From: an uncultured Bacteroidia bacterium
GTDB taxonomy: Bacteria > Bacteroidota > Bacteroidia > NS11-12g > UBA955
Length of the DNA: 64,000 nucleotides
Assembly (NCBI GenBank): GCA_943788195.1
Contig: CALSPH010000002.1
Span: 457,054-521,053, forward strand
Direction: 5' to 3'
Below are positions 27,220-36,225 of the stretch, in pieces (position 1 is the stretch's first letter; the number at the start of each line of letters is the position of its first letter). The notes under the pieces were generated by a model. That model searched no databases. It saw only the letters and a program-made list of their open reading frames with translations, and was not told where the DNA came from. A program made the translations under genes and the position numbers.

Positions 27220-30200
27220 TCAATAATCATAGTATTTATAATTGGGCTTGGTTGCCATCAACACGAATTGCCGAATCACCTTATCAATCACCTCCGCTTC
27301 AATTTGTTCTGGTTTAATTATGCTCCGCAATCGCACCACATAATCATACGAACTCAACATGGTGTCACTTATAATTCCTGTAACTGAAATGATCTCTGAA
27401 TTTTCTGCTCCTTTTCTACGCATTTTATAGATTCTTCCTTCGTAGGCCTGCCCTTTCTCAGTATACGAAAAGGTTTTTACCATTTCTAAACTATCAATTT
27501 TAGAGTAATACCCATTAAACTGGCCTTGCAACTTTGCATAAATAATGCTGTCAGATGAACGATACGTTGCAGGAAACAACTCCAGCTTACCTTCTTCTTG
27601 CAAGTAGTCATATAGTTTCATGCGATACTTTTTACGCCCTGCGTAATAATCAATAAGGGTATCAGGATATTCCAAATTGTGCTGGAGGCTAAATTTCAAA
27701 ATAGTAAAGCGATCATCCACATCCTTAAGCTTATGCATATCATGGAAAAACTGCTTGTATTTAACATTTTTATCTTTGTAAGGAATCAGCAATCGAGCAA
27801 TGAGCAAATAATCGTCATTACTTCCAAAGGAAGTATAGCTGGAACGATATCCACCATATCTAGAGGTACTGGCCCACTCGTCTTTGTTCTGTTCGGTAAG
27901 GATACCCAATTGACTCGGAGATTTCGTTTCCTCTTTTACCAAGGCTCTTTTTAAGCTATAATAACCATCCAGGTAAATTGTATTTAGATGCTTCTTATAC
28001 ACCTTAGGCTTGATTAAATTGCTGTCTAGAAGTCTACCTAAAATGCGATAAGGCTGTTCTGAAATCTCATCCACTATGGTTAAATCTAAGAAAGCGGGAA
28101 ACATGTTTACTACCAACTTGAGTGAATCATCCAATTTGTAAAAGATATTATCCAGATCGCTTGCCCCAATGGGTAAGTCGTTAATTAATTTGTCTTTTAT
28201 AAACGCATAAGACTCCTTGGTGCGCAGCCTGCTTAAGGATGTTAAAACCGCCATTTTTAAATTGGTTGTATCGCCAAAATCAGCATAAAACTGTTTGAAT
28301 GCTGGGAAGACTGATTTGTGGTCTAACCAACCCAATTGCTCAACTAGGTTTGCTTTGCGCTTTACATAATTTTCCTCGATATGGAATTTTGAAATGAAAT
28401 CAATGAATTTAGGGGCATCCTCATCTTCAATTGCCACGGGTCTATTCCAGCCTACAATCTTTTTAATGAGACGCTCTCTATTCATACTATCTTTAGTATA
28501 ATAATCTGCATAAAATGAATCAAAAGAAGAAATAAATGGATTGGCACTCCATACGGTATCGGCAATTTCAAAGGTTTCTAAAAAGGTAGTTAGAAACTTA
28601 CTTTTTCCTTTAACCTTATTGTATGCACCATATATTTCATAAAACCCTCCCTGAGAATATATGTTGCGGGTAAAGTTTACCATTGGTGTAGCAGTATCTC
28701 CAATGGTTGCATCCACTATGGCATAACGCCCCTCTTGTCTAAAAAAGGTATCGATTATGGTTGAATATCGATCTTGTTCTCTGAGTCGTTCAATTTCCAA
28801 TACCCGAAGCGAATCAAACTGTTGATACTTCGATTTCGTAAAGAAACGCAGCTGGATGATTTCCTCACCGTTTTTGCCAGCAAAGGTTTTGGAAACATCT
28901 ACACCTAATGTACTATCTCCTTTATCCTCATCATCATTATAATACGAATAGTACCCATTTCCTTCTTCTTCATCATCCTGCTCAAGGTCTTCTAACGGGA
29001 TACTCGGCACACTTACCGTGTATTTTGCAACCGAATCATAGTATCGTTCAAAGGCAGGGTAAGTGGGCTCATTGAGCTCTAGGCTATTGAAAAAATCCGT
29101 TACCGGCTCATTTTCACCTTCGCTAATTGCAGCTAACATAATAATGCGATCATTAAAAATTACTATTTCTGTTTTCGCTTTTCGGTCTTTATCGCCATGC
29201 ATACTGCCTATGATGCGGTCATTCCCATGAAAAATATCCAATTTATAATTATCCAACGTAAACTGGTCCAGATTAACAAAGCTTTCCAACAACACCTTTA
29301 AATCAAACGTGTCCTCATCCAAATTGCGATTGGCACGAAGTTGTTGTGCTAAATAGGTTGTATTGGAGTTTTCATCATATGCGGTTAAACTAAAATTGCC
29401 CTTTTGCTTATTTTCATATTTTATAATGGGATCTTTTGACGCGTGCGCTGGGAAATTAAATGAAACCATTCCATCTGCAGTTTTAAATTTTTTGAAATCA
29501 TTGCTGCGCTGTGATGTAAAACGGATCGATTCAAAAAACTTGTTGGCATCGGCAGACTTCGCATACTCCTTCTTGCCTCCCAATTTGAAAATACAAACCT
29601 CTAATGGTTTAACAATGATATAATACCGCTGAAAATCCCCTTCGGTTGTTTTATTTAAGATCTCATATCCTTTGTACCCATCAATCGTAATATCCTTCTG
29701 TTCCATTATTTTCCCTGGCACACTTTCAAATAAACTGCTATCCACCTTCAGTAAAATTTCTTCTGGCTTCTCGCCAAAAAAAGTACCGTTGGTGTTCAAT
29801 TTATATACCGTATAAAAATACCCATTTACGAGCTCTGGATAGATAAACACCTTGAATGTAGAATTATTAAAGGCCTGAATCCAATCTCCAGGAATTTGGG
29901 CAGTGAATGTACTATCTGGACTTACTTGGAGTGAATACGTAAGAGGGTATTGCATATCGTCATACTTCTTACTTATATCACTTATGCGATTAGCCATACT
30001 TTGCACTGGCCGAAGGGTGTAGCCTTCTTTTACCAATAAATTAAGAACCCCTCTTTCTGCGCCTAGGTGCGCGCAACCCACACCTGTGAATAAAGACACA
30101 TCCAACTGCATGATGCTATCCATACGTCTCACCATGTTCTCATTGCGGACAAAAAGCATGTATTCCATAAACTTAGGCCCATTGGTTGTACGCTCAAATG

Positions 30201-30888
30201 AATCGATTAACTTAATGTTCCCTTTTCGATAGGCTTCATTAAAATCAAAATTCCTGAATTTATAATAATTGTCATCATTCCCATTCTTTCTGCGATCCTT
30301 ATAATCCTCTCGGGCTCCTTTCTGGGCATTCTTAACTAAACGGTCCGCCTCTTTATAATCCTCTACACCACCAATTATTTTGCCCATCTTTTTACCCAAT
30401 CGATAGATGTATAAATCCAGATAAGTTTCTTGTTGAAAATCTTCATCGTCTTCATTGGTTCTGAACATAATGCTGTTCAAAACATACGGATCATATGAGA
30501 TTGCACGATTGATGTCATTCTTATCAATTTTATTTATGTCAAATGTGTTTAACGAGGTTCTTGGGAAGTACTGACTGCCGTACTTATTTCTGCTCCGGTC
30601 TCTTTCAATTACCCAATCGTCAATAACGGTATCTAAATTCTGCTCAAGTGCAACCATGTCTACTTTTCTCAGCGCATAATAAAATGAATCACCCAAGTGA
30701 AAAGCTAATTTTGAGCTTACATGCATGGTACCATAAACATAACTTGGCTTTGTTAAGCCTTTGCCCGTAATCTCCCATAAAAGCCCATTTTCATTGGGCA
30801 ATTCAACTTGCATTTGGGCCTGAGTAGTTAACGTAGTTAAGCCAAAGGTGAAGGCCAAAAGCAAAGATTTATATACAGATTGGATCAT
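27220..30888 (-). CDS. Very large exported TraB/GumN-family protein
   Basis: The frame reaches 31005, but the ATG at 30888 (MIQSVYKSLLLAF) starts a signal peptide ending TTQAQ and is chosen, giving 1222 residues. The first 300 or so match TraB/GumN proteins: NGLLWEITGKGLTKPSYVYGTMHV (the conserved GT.H), then LEQNLDTVID and GVGCAHLGAERGVLNLL. About 900 residues follow that I cannot assign; they include repeated mixed alpha/beta stretches and a helical part near residues 800-1050. Bacterial GumN homologues as I know them are about 270-350 residues. The function is unknown; the GT.H motif has been linked to a metal-dependent peptidase-like fold. Confidence 0.75.
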   Translation of the reverse strand: MIQSVYKSLLLAFTFGLTTLTTQAQMQVELPNENGLLWEITGKGLTKPSYVYGTMHVSSKLAFHLGDSFYYALRKVDMVALEQNLDTVIDDWVIERDRSRNKYGSQYFPRTSLNTFDINKIDKNDINRAISYDPYVLNSIMFRTNEDDEDFQQETYLDLYIYRLGKKMGKIIGGVEDYKEADRLVKNAQKGAREDYKDRRKNGNDDNYYKFRNFDFNEAYRKGNIKLIDSFERTTNGPKFMEYMLFVRNENMVRRMDSIMQLDVSLFTGVGCAHLGAERGVLNLLVKEGYTLRPVQSMANRISDISKKYDDMQYPLTYSLQVSPDSTFTAQIPGDWIQAFNNSTFKVFIYPELVNGYFYTVYKLNTNGTFFGEKPEEILLKVDSSLFESVPGKIMEQKDITIDGYKGYEILNKTTEGDFQRYYIIVKPLEVCIFKLGGKKEYAKSADANKFFESIRFTSQRSNDFKKFKTADGMVSFNFPAHASKDPIIKYENKQKGNFSLTAYDENSNTTYLAQQLRANRNLDEDTFDLKVLLESFVNLDQFTLDNYKLDIFHGNDRIIGSMHGDKDRKAKTEIVIFNDRIIMLAAISEGENEPVTDFFNSLELNEPTYPAFERYYDSVAKYTVSVPSIPLEDLEQDDEEEGNGYYSYYNDDEDKGDSTLGVDVSKTFAGKNGEEIIQLRFFTKSKYQQFDSLRVLEIERLREQDRYSTIIDTFFRQEGRYAIVDATIGDTATPMVNFTRNIYSQGGFYEIYGAYNKVKGKSKFLTTFLETFEIADTVWSANPFISSFDSFYADYYTKDSMNRERLIKKIVGWNRPVAIEDEDAPKFIDFISKFHIEENYVKRKANLVEQLGWLDHKSVFPAFKQFYADFGDTTNLKMAVLTSLSRLRTKESYAFIKDKLINDLPIGASDLDNIFYKLDDSLKLVVNMFPAFLDLTIVDEISEQPYRILGRLLDSNLIKPKVYKKHLNTIYLDGYYSLKRALVKEETKSPSQLGILTEQNKDEWASTSRYGGYRSSYTSFGSNDDYLLIARLLIPYKDKNVKYKQFFHDMHKLKDVDDRFTILKFSLQHNLEYPDTLIDYYAGRKKYRMKLYDYLQEEGKLELFPATYRSSDSIIYAKLQGQFNGYYSKIDSLEMVKTFSYTEKGQAYEGRIYKMRRKGAENSEIISVTGIISDTMLSSYDYVVRLRSIIKPEQIEAEVIDKVIRQFVLMATKPNYKYYDY

Positions 30889-31068
30889 AAATATTATTGG
30901 TAAGAATTGATTATCGCTTAGGGAACGAAGATAAGAGATAATTATTATTCGCCAACCCAATGCATTGATAAAAACAAGGTACGGATTGACTAAATAATCG
31001 GACATTTTACATTTCGTTCATAATTACCATGACGAAATGTATCACCACACTTCCCCTTTTTGCCATTG

Positions 31069-31131
31069 TGTCACTATTACCTCCGTCAACATGTCATAAT
31101 GTCTTGTTTTTTGCAATGGTATGGAATTGGA
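31069..31131 (+). promoter_or_regulatory. Possible control region of hsp20
   Basis: Four TGTCA-like pentamers occur before the gene: TGTCA at 31069, CGTCA at 31084, TGTCA at 31092 and TGTCT at 31100. The last three are eight bases apart. They are followed by TGGTATGgaatTGGAA (31117-31132), which resembles a sigma-54 core (GG-N10-GC) except for a final GA. This is suggestive only. Confidence 0.3.
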
Positions 31132-31160
31132 AATCATTGAATTAAACAAGAATAAAAATT

Positions 31161-31592
31161 ATGACAACAATTAAGAAAAACCGCAATTTATCCCCAACAT
31201 TAAACGATGTATTTTTTGGCAACAACTGGATGGATCAATTTTTTGATCATGCATCACCAGAAATGAACCATTTCAAACCCGATGCAAATATCCTAGAAAA
31301 GGAAACCCATTTTTTGATTACCATGGCATTGCCTGGTCTAACTAAAAAAGACATTAAGCTTGACCTTATTGAAAACAAACTTTCCGTGAGTGGAGAGTAT
31401 CAAAAAGAAGAGCATCAAGAAGGAGATCGATTTGTGAGCAGAGAAATCAGAAGTGGAAGCTTTCATCGCGAATTTAAGCTCGGAAATCATATCGATACCG
31501 AAATGATTGATGCAACATTCAAAGATGGATTACTTCATATAACCCTTCCTAAATCTGCAAAAGCAAGCCCGAAAACAATCAGTATTAAGTAA
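31161..31592 (+). CDS. Hsp20/alpha-crystallin small heat shock protein
   Basis: The 143-residue protein is a standard bacterial small heat shock protein: a short N-terminal arm, the alpha-crystallin domain at about 40-135 (ANILEKETHFLITMALPGLTKK, GSFHREFKL, ATFKDGLLHITLPK) and the C-terminal I-x-I tail KTISIK. It binds unfolding proteins as a holdase. It is monocistronic and followed by a hairpin at 31644. Confidence 0.95.
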   Translation: MTTIKKNRNLSPTLNDVFFGNNWMDQFFDHASPEMNHFKPDANILEKETHFLITMALPGLTKKDIKLDLIENKLSVSGEYQKEEHQEGDRFVSREIRSGSFHREFKLGNHIDTEMIDATFKDGLLHITLPKSAKASPKTISIK

Positions 31593-31643
31593 GTAGTAGT
31601 TTTTTTCATATCGTCCTTCTCTTATAGAAGGGCCCTGATTGCT

Positions 31644-31674
31644 AACCCTGACCGCAAGAGCGCGTCAGGGTTTT
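31644..31674 (+). terminator. Hairpin after hsp20, terminator or REP-like
   Basis: AACCCTGAC pairs with GTCAGGGTT around a GC-rich inner stem, followed by TTTT. It could terminate hsp20. It also has the shape of a REP palindrome, with an AACCC core like the one at 63632-63666. The rest of the 31593-31824 gap holds only the gldA -7 box. Confidence 0.55.
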
Positions 31675-31805
31675 GGGTTATATACGAGCCTTGTATTAAC
31701 GGATTGCATCGGTTTCAATTTGCATTAAATTCAAATTCGTTTTAAATACTAAACACTCTGTTTTGCCGTTATTAAAACTTAATTCGTTAATTCACATGAA
31801 GCACT

Positions 31806-31813
31806 TATTTTTG
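31806..31813 (+). promoter_or_regulatory. -7 promoter box of gldA (TATTTTTG)
   Basis: TATTTTTG ends 11 bases before the gldA ATG at 31825, so the leader would be very short. No TTG is found at the usual upstream spacing. Confidence 0.45.
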
Positions 31814-31824
31814 TGCTCGAAACT

Positions 31825-32730
31825 ATGTCGATCCTCGTTCAAAATCTCAGTAAAATTTATGGCAATCAGAAAGCCATAGATTCCATCAATTTTGAAATTG
31901 AGAAGGGCCAAGTAGTTGGATTTTTAGGACCCAATGGTGCCGGCAAAAGCACAACCATGAAAATCCTAACCTGTTTTATCCCGCAAACTTCTGGGAAGGC
32001 ATTTGTGAACGGCTTAGACATCGAAGAAAACAGCATTGAAGTGCGCAGGCAACTGGGTTACCTACCCGAACACAACCCGCTATATTTAGATATGTACGTG
32101 AAAGAATACCTTTCTTTTGTCGCGGATGTCTTTAAAGTAAAACAGAAAAAAAAACGCATTGCAGAATGCATTGAAATTACCGGACTCACTTTAGAACACC
32201 GCAAGAAGATTGGCCAGCTTTCTAAAGGGTATCGTCAACGGGTAGGTTTGGCGCAAGCCTTAATTCACGACCCCTCCGTCCTTATTTTAGATGAACCTAC
32301 CTCTGGGCTAGACCCCAATCAAGTGGTTGAGATAAGGCAATTGATTAAAAATTTAGGCAAGGAAAAAACGGTGTTGCTATCCACTCATCAATTAACCGAA
32401 GTAGAAGCCATTTGCGACCGAGCCATCATTATAAATCATGGCGCTATAGTAGCCGACAAACCCACCAATGAACTTAAGTCAGGTCTTGACAAGCAAACGA
32501 CCATCGATGTGATTTTTGGCAATTCAATTCGCAAAGCACTTATTGAAAAATTACCCGGCATCCGATCTGTTTCTGGAGAGGGTGTTGAGTTTACGTTGAC
32601 TGCTGAAATAAACTCAAAAATACAAGAAGCCTTATTTTCGCTTGCTGTTAAAGAAGGCAATAATATCTTAAGCATGAACCAAAGGCAAACCAGTTTGGAG
32701 GAAGTATTTAAAACCTTAACTACCGAATGA
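31825..32730 (+). CDS. gldA: Gliding-motility ABC transporter ATPase GldA
   Basis: The ATG at 31825 (MSILVQNLSKIYG) is chosen over a GTG at 31813 that lies in the -7 box. The 301-residue ATPase has Walker A GPNGAGKST, the signature LSKGYRQRVGLA, Walker B LILDEPTSGLD and the switch His in STHQLTE. Its neighbours GldF and GldG complete the Gld ABC transporter needed for gliding in Flavobacterium johnsoniae; its transported substrate is not established. The gene overlaps gldF by four bases. Confidence 0.92.
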   Translation: MSILVQNLSKIYGNQKAIDSINFEIEKGQVVGFLGPNGAGKSTTMKILTCFIPQTSGKAFVNGLDIEENSIEVRRQLGYLPEHNPLYLDMYVKEYLSFVADVFKVKQKKKRIAECIEITGLTLEHRKKIGQLSKGYRQRVGLAQALIHDPSVLILDEPTSGLDPNQVVEIRQLIKNLGKEKTVLLSTHQLTEVEAICDRAIIINHGAIVADKPTNELKSGLDKQTTIDVIFGNSIRKALIEKLPGIRSVSGEGVEFTLTAEINSKIQEALFSLAVKEGNNILSMNQRQTSLEEVFKTLTTE

Positions 32731-33455
32731 TAACCATCCTTAAAAAAGAATTTAGAAGTTTTTTAAGCTTGCTCATTGCATATGTAGTGATGATCGTGTT
32801 TTTGTTAATCACCGGGCTAGTTGCTTGGGTGTTCTCTGATACCAGTATTCTTGAAGGCGGTTATGCGAATATGGATATCATGTTTAATACCGCACCCTGG
32901 ATCTTTATTTTCTTGGTAAGCGCAATTACCATGCGATCCTTTTCAGAAGAGAAAAAAGCAGGCACACTAGAGACGATTACTACCAAACCCATTAGTGATA
33001 TGTCCATCATTTTAGGCAAATACTTTGCCTGTCTTTTATTGGTATTAATCACGCTTTTACCCACACTAATTTACTATTACTCCGTTTCTCAATTGGCAAA
33101 CCCAATTGGCAATATTGACACAGGCGCGGTAATTGGCTCCTACATTGGTCTAATATTCTTAGCAGCAATTTATGTAGCCATCGGCATATTTAGTTCATCC
33201 TTAACCGACAATCAAATTGTAGCATTCATTCTATCTATGTTTTTATGCTTTTTCTTCTATTCAGCATTTGATATGCTTAAAAACATTGACCTCTTAAAAG
33301 GGTCTCAATTCGGTATTGATTGGTTTGGAATTGGATATCACTATAGCAATATCAGCTTTGGCAGGGTAGACACCCGAGATATCGTATACTTCATAAGCAT
33401 GATTTGTCTTTTTATTTTTTCAACTAAAGCAGTTTTTAGCAGTCGCAAATGGTAG
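32727..33455 (+). CDS. gldF: Gliding-motility ABC transporter permease GldF
   Basis: The 242-residue protein has six hydrophobic segments of the ABC-2 permease type, starting with LLIAYVVMIVFLLITGLVAW and ending ISMICLFIFSTKAVF. A conserved cytoplasmic loop, MRSFSEEKKAGTLETITTKP, contacts the ATPase. It forms the membrane channel with the GldG partner. It overlaps gldA by four bases and gldG by seven, a tight operon. Confidence 0.93.
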   Translation: MITILKKEFRSFLSLLIAYVVMIVFLLITGLVAWVFSDTSILEGGYANMDIMFNTAPWIFIFLVSAITMRSFSEEKKAGTLETITTKPISDMSIILGKYFACLLLVLITLLPTLIYYYSVSQLANPIGNIDTGAVIGSYIGLIFLAAIYVAIGIFSSSLTDNQIVAFILSMFLCFFFYSAFDMLKNIDLLKGSQFGIDWFGIGYHYSNISFGRVDTRDIVYFISMICLFIFSTKAVFSSRKW

Positions 33456-35236
33456 AAAAAAATAAGCATAAAAGAGGCGTCAAAGCACAAATTTTCTTGC
33501 AGCTAGCAATTTTGGGAGCCGCATTGATTATTGTGAACCTATTGGCTAGCCAATATTACAAGCGTTTTGATCTAACCAAAGAAAAGCGATTTACCTTGAG
33601 TACTTCTACGGAAGAGTTGGTTAAAAATCTAAATACGAATCTTACGTTTAATGTATATCTAGATGGAGAATTAAACCCTAAATTCAAGCAACTAAAATAC
33701 AGTCTGCGCGATCTGCTACAAGAAATCAGTTCCATCAGCAAAGGGCAAATTCAATATACATTTATTGATCCTTTTGATGGAAAGTCAAGCAAAGAGCAGC
33801 AAGACATTATAAAGCAACTTGAGAGCAAGGGTCTGATTCCACACTATGATCAAGAAGAAGATGCAAGTCAATCACAAATCAGACGGCTTTTCCCTGGTGC
33901 GGAGGTTTTAGACGGTTCTGGGAACAGTTACATTTTAAACTTTCTAACCACTGAATTAGGCAGGGCTGAAGAAACGGCTATTAACAAGTCCATCGAGAAT
34001 CTTGAATATGAATTGGCCAATGTTATTCGGAAAGCAGGAGCTGGTGGCAAAAACAGAAAAATTGGCTTTCTACAAGGACATGGCGAACTTTCTTCAAAAG
34101 CTACAGCGGATATTCGCAAAGAGCTTGAGACGTATTACACCGTTCGAGATGTCGCTTTTAACCTGAGTAAAAAAGAAACTATTTTGCCCTTTCAAGCCAA
34201 GTTGGAACGCAGCGCAGAACCCGAAAAAGCCATCTTCAAAGAATTGCTAAATCACCTCAATGGGTTTAAAGGATTGATTATGGCTAAACCTACACAGCCT
34301 TTCTCAAAAGCAGAAGCATATATATTAGACCAATATATCATGAACGGGGGTAAATTATTATTCCTGATAGATCCGGTATTTGCCGAGTACGACACACTCG
34401 CTAAATATGAGAAGATGCTTGCTACCAATTACGAACTGGGTGAACTACAGAACATGCTTTACTTATATGGCGTGCGTATGAACAGCAACATGCTTACGGA
34501 TCTAAATTGTCATTATCTTGTATTTCAATCACCTAACGGGCTCTTACGTCAATTCCCATGGATTTATTATCCTGTATTTATTGACAAACGCGAGCAATCA
34601 AACCCAATTTCTAAAAACATTGAAGGAGTTTGGGGAAGATTTGCAAGCACATTAAAACCATTAACAAGAGACCATTTAAAACATACAGTTCTATTAGAAA
34701 GCTCTGAGAACACTCGTATATCTAACAGCCCATTGATGCTGGATTTGGGAATTATTACTCAAACCAGTAACCCCAATTTTATTAAAAGCTTCACCGCTGG
34801 CAAGCACATCAGCGGATTATTAAGTGAAGGATCCTTTACCTCAATTTTCAAAGATCGCAATACTGCAGTGTTTACGGGAATTGATTATAAAGACCATATC
34901 GACCAAAACGCAATGATCATCATCGCGGATGGCGACTTGATAAAGAATCAAGTACAAAAAGACGGGGAAGGCTATTTTGAACTTGGCCTTGACCTTGCAA
35001 CAAAAAAGAAATTTGGAAACAAGATGTTCTTATTGAATTGCATTGACTACCTCTGTGATGGTTCAGGATTAATTGAAATAAGAAACAAAGAATATCAGCT
35101 TCGATTGCTCAATCAAAATAAAATAAAGGCGAGTAAAAAGAAATGGCAATTCATCAATATTGCTGTACCAATTATATTAGTCATCCTATTTGGTTTAATT
35201 AATGCAGTGGTAAGGAAAAGAAAATACGCAAAATGA
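33449..35236 (+). CDS. gldG: Gliding-motility ABC transporter substrate-domain protein GldG
   Basis: The 595-residue protein has one membrane helix at each end (IFLQLAILGAALIIVNLLA near the start, FINIAVPIILVILFGLI near the end) with a large periplasmic domain between. The start KRFDLTKEKRFTLSTSTEELV is typical of the GldG/ABC-type uncharacterised transport family, and the extended domain includes GFLQGHGE and GGKLLFLIDP. It completes the GldA-GldF-GldG transporter. It overlaps the transglycosylase gene by four bases. Confidence 0.92.
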   Translation: MVEKNKHKRGVKAQIFLQLAILGAALIIVNLLASQYYKRFDLTKEKRFTLSTSTEELVKNLNTNLTFNVYLDGELNPKFKQLKYSLRDLLQEISSISKGQIQYTFIDPFDGKSSKEQQDIIKQLESKGLIPHYDQEEDASQSQIRRLFPGAEVLDGSGNSYILNFLTTELGRAEETAINKSIENLEYELANVIRKAGAGGKNRKIGFLQGHGELSSKATADIRKELETYYTVRDVAFNLSKKETILPFQAKLERSAEPEKAIFKELLNHLNGFKGLIMAKPTQPFSKAEAYILDQYIMNGGKLLFLIDPVFAEYDTLAKYEKMLATNYELGELQNMLYLYGVRMNSNMLTDLNCHYLVFQSPNGLLRQFPWIYYPVFIDKREQSNPISKNIEGVWGRFASTLKPLTRDHLKHTVLLESSENTRISNSPLMLDLGIITQTSNPNFIKSFTAGKHISGLLSEGSFTSIFKDRNTAVFTGIDYKDHIDQNAMIIIADGDLIKNQVQKDGEGYFELGLDLATKKKFGNKMFLLNCIDYLCDGSGLIEIRNKEYQLRLLNQNKIKASKKKWQFINIAVPIILVILFGLINAVVRKRKYAK

Positions 35237-36132
35237 TGAAATGGATAAAAGGAGTTGGGTTCATAATTTTAAGTTCTTGTTTAATTATAGCAGCCTGGCT
35301 GTTCACTTCTGGAGGTAAAGCTGAGCGTCCGATTGCTGGCCCCTACCTAACCACCGCTCCTTATGTACCAGATAGTTTAGATTTCGCAGGCGAACCAGTA
35401 CCTTTAGATCAAGATGAGATTTATGAACGCCTTGACCGTGAAATCATTTCCAATACATATTACCACTCCAATACTATTATCACCTTAAAACGAGCACATA
35501 AATACTTCCCTATCATTGAGAAAATACTTAAAGAAGAAGGTGTGCCTGATGACTTTAAATATTTATGTGTAATTGAAAGTAATTTATCCAATGTGATATC
35601 TCCAGCTGGCGCAGCAGGTTTCTGGCAATTTATGTCCGCCACAGGAAAGATTTATGGTTTAGAAATAAACAGTGAAGTGGATGAGCGCTATCATTTAGAG
35701 AAAGCTACTAGAGCAGCATGCAAATACCTTAAAAATGCGCATGAAAAATTCAATAGTTGGACCATGGCCGCTGCCAGTTACAACATGGGTGTCAATGGAG
35801 TAGAAAGCAAATCGATTGAGCAAAGACAGACGAATTACTATGACTTATTGCTTTACCAAGAAACCCAGCGCTATGTGTTTCGCATCCTTGCTATTAAATC
35901 CATTTTCTCTCGACCAGACCGCTATGGGTTTTATATTTTGGATCAAGAGAAATACAATATGCCTGAATACACTACGGTAAGCAGAACCGATGCAATAAGT
36001 TGCATAATTTGCTTTTCTGGAGACCACAAAGTGACTTACAAAGAACTAAAATGGCTCAATCCTTGGATCAGAGGCAAAGGGATTCGCAACCGATCAGGTA
36101 AGACCTATGAGTTTAAAATACTGAAGAAATAA
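35233..36132 (+). CDS. Lytic transglycosylase (SLT family)
   Basis: The 299-residue protein has an N-terminal membrane anchor (VGFIILSSCLIIAAWLF) and an SLT domain at about 95-215. The catalytic Glu is at 115 in YLCVIESNLSN, followed by SPAGAAGFWQFM and AAASYNMGVNGV, the family's G(A/L)WQFM and A-x-Y-N motifs. The end is unlike a LysM. It cleaves the glycan backbone of peptidoglycan. Its ATGA overlap with gldG places it in the same operon, unusual for gliding genes, and suggests the transporter and wall remodelling are linked. Confidence 0.88.
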   Translation: MMKWIKGVGFIILSSCLIIAAWLFTSGGKAERPIAGPYLTTAPYVPDSLDFAGEPVPLDQDEIYERLDREIISNTYYHSNTIITLKRAHKYFPIIEKILKEEGVPDDFKYLCVIESNLSNVISPAGAAGFWQFMSATGKIYGLEINSEVDERYHLEKATRAACKYLKNAHEKFNSWTMAAASYNMGVNGVESKSIEQRQTNYYDLLLYQETQRYVFRILAIKSIFSRPDRYGFYILDQEKYNMPEYTTVSRTDAISCIICFSGDHKVTYKELKWLNPWIRGKGIRNRSGKTYEFKILKK

Positions 36133-36166
36133 TCGTTTAAACGTATTTTTAATAGCACCATTACAA

Positions 36167-36196
36167 AAAAGGCCCCACATTGATGCGGGGCCTTTT
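36167..36196 (+). terminator. Rho-independent terminator between the gld operon and the S46 peptidase
   Basis: AAAAGGCCCC pairs with GGGGCCTTTT around a ten-base loop. The A tract on one side and T tract on the other make it work in both directions for the two convergent genes. Confidence 0.9.
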
Positions 36197-36225
36197 AATA
36201 TGTAAAATGTTATTTAAGCTTCTTT

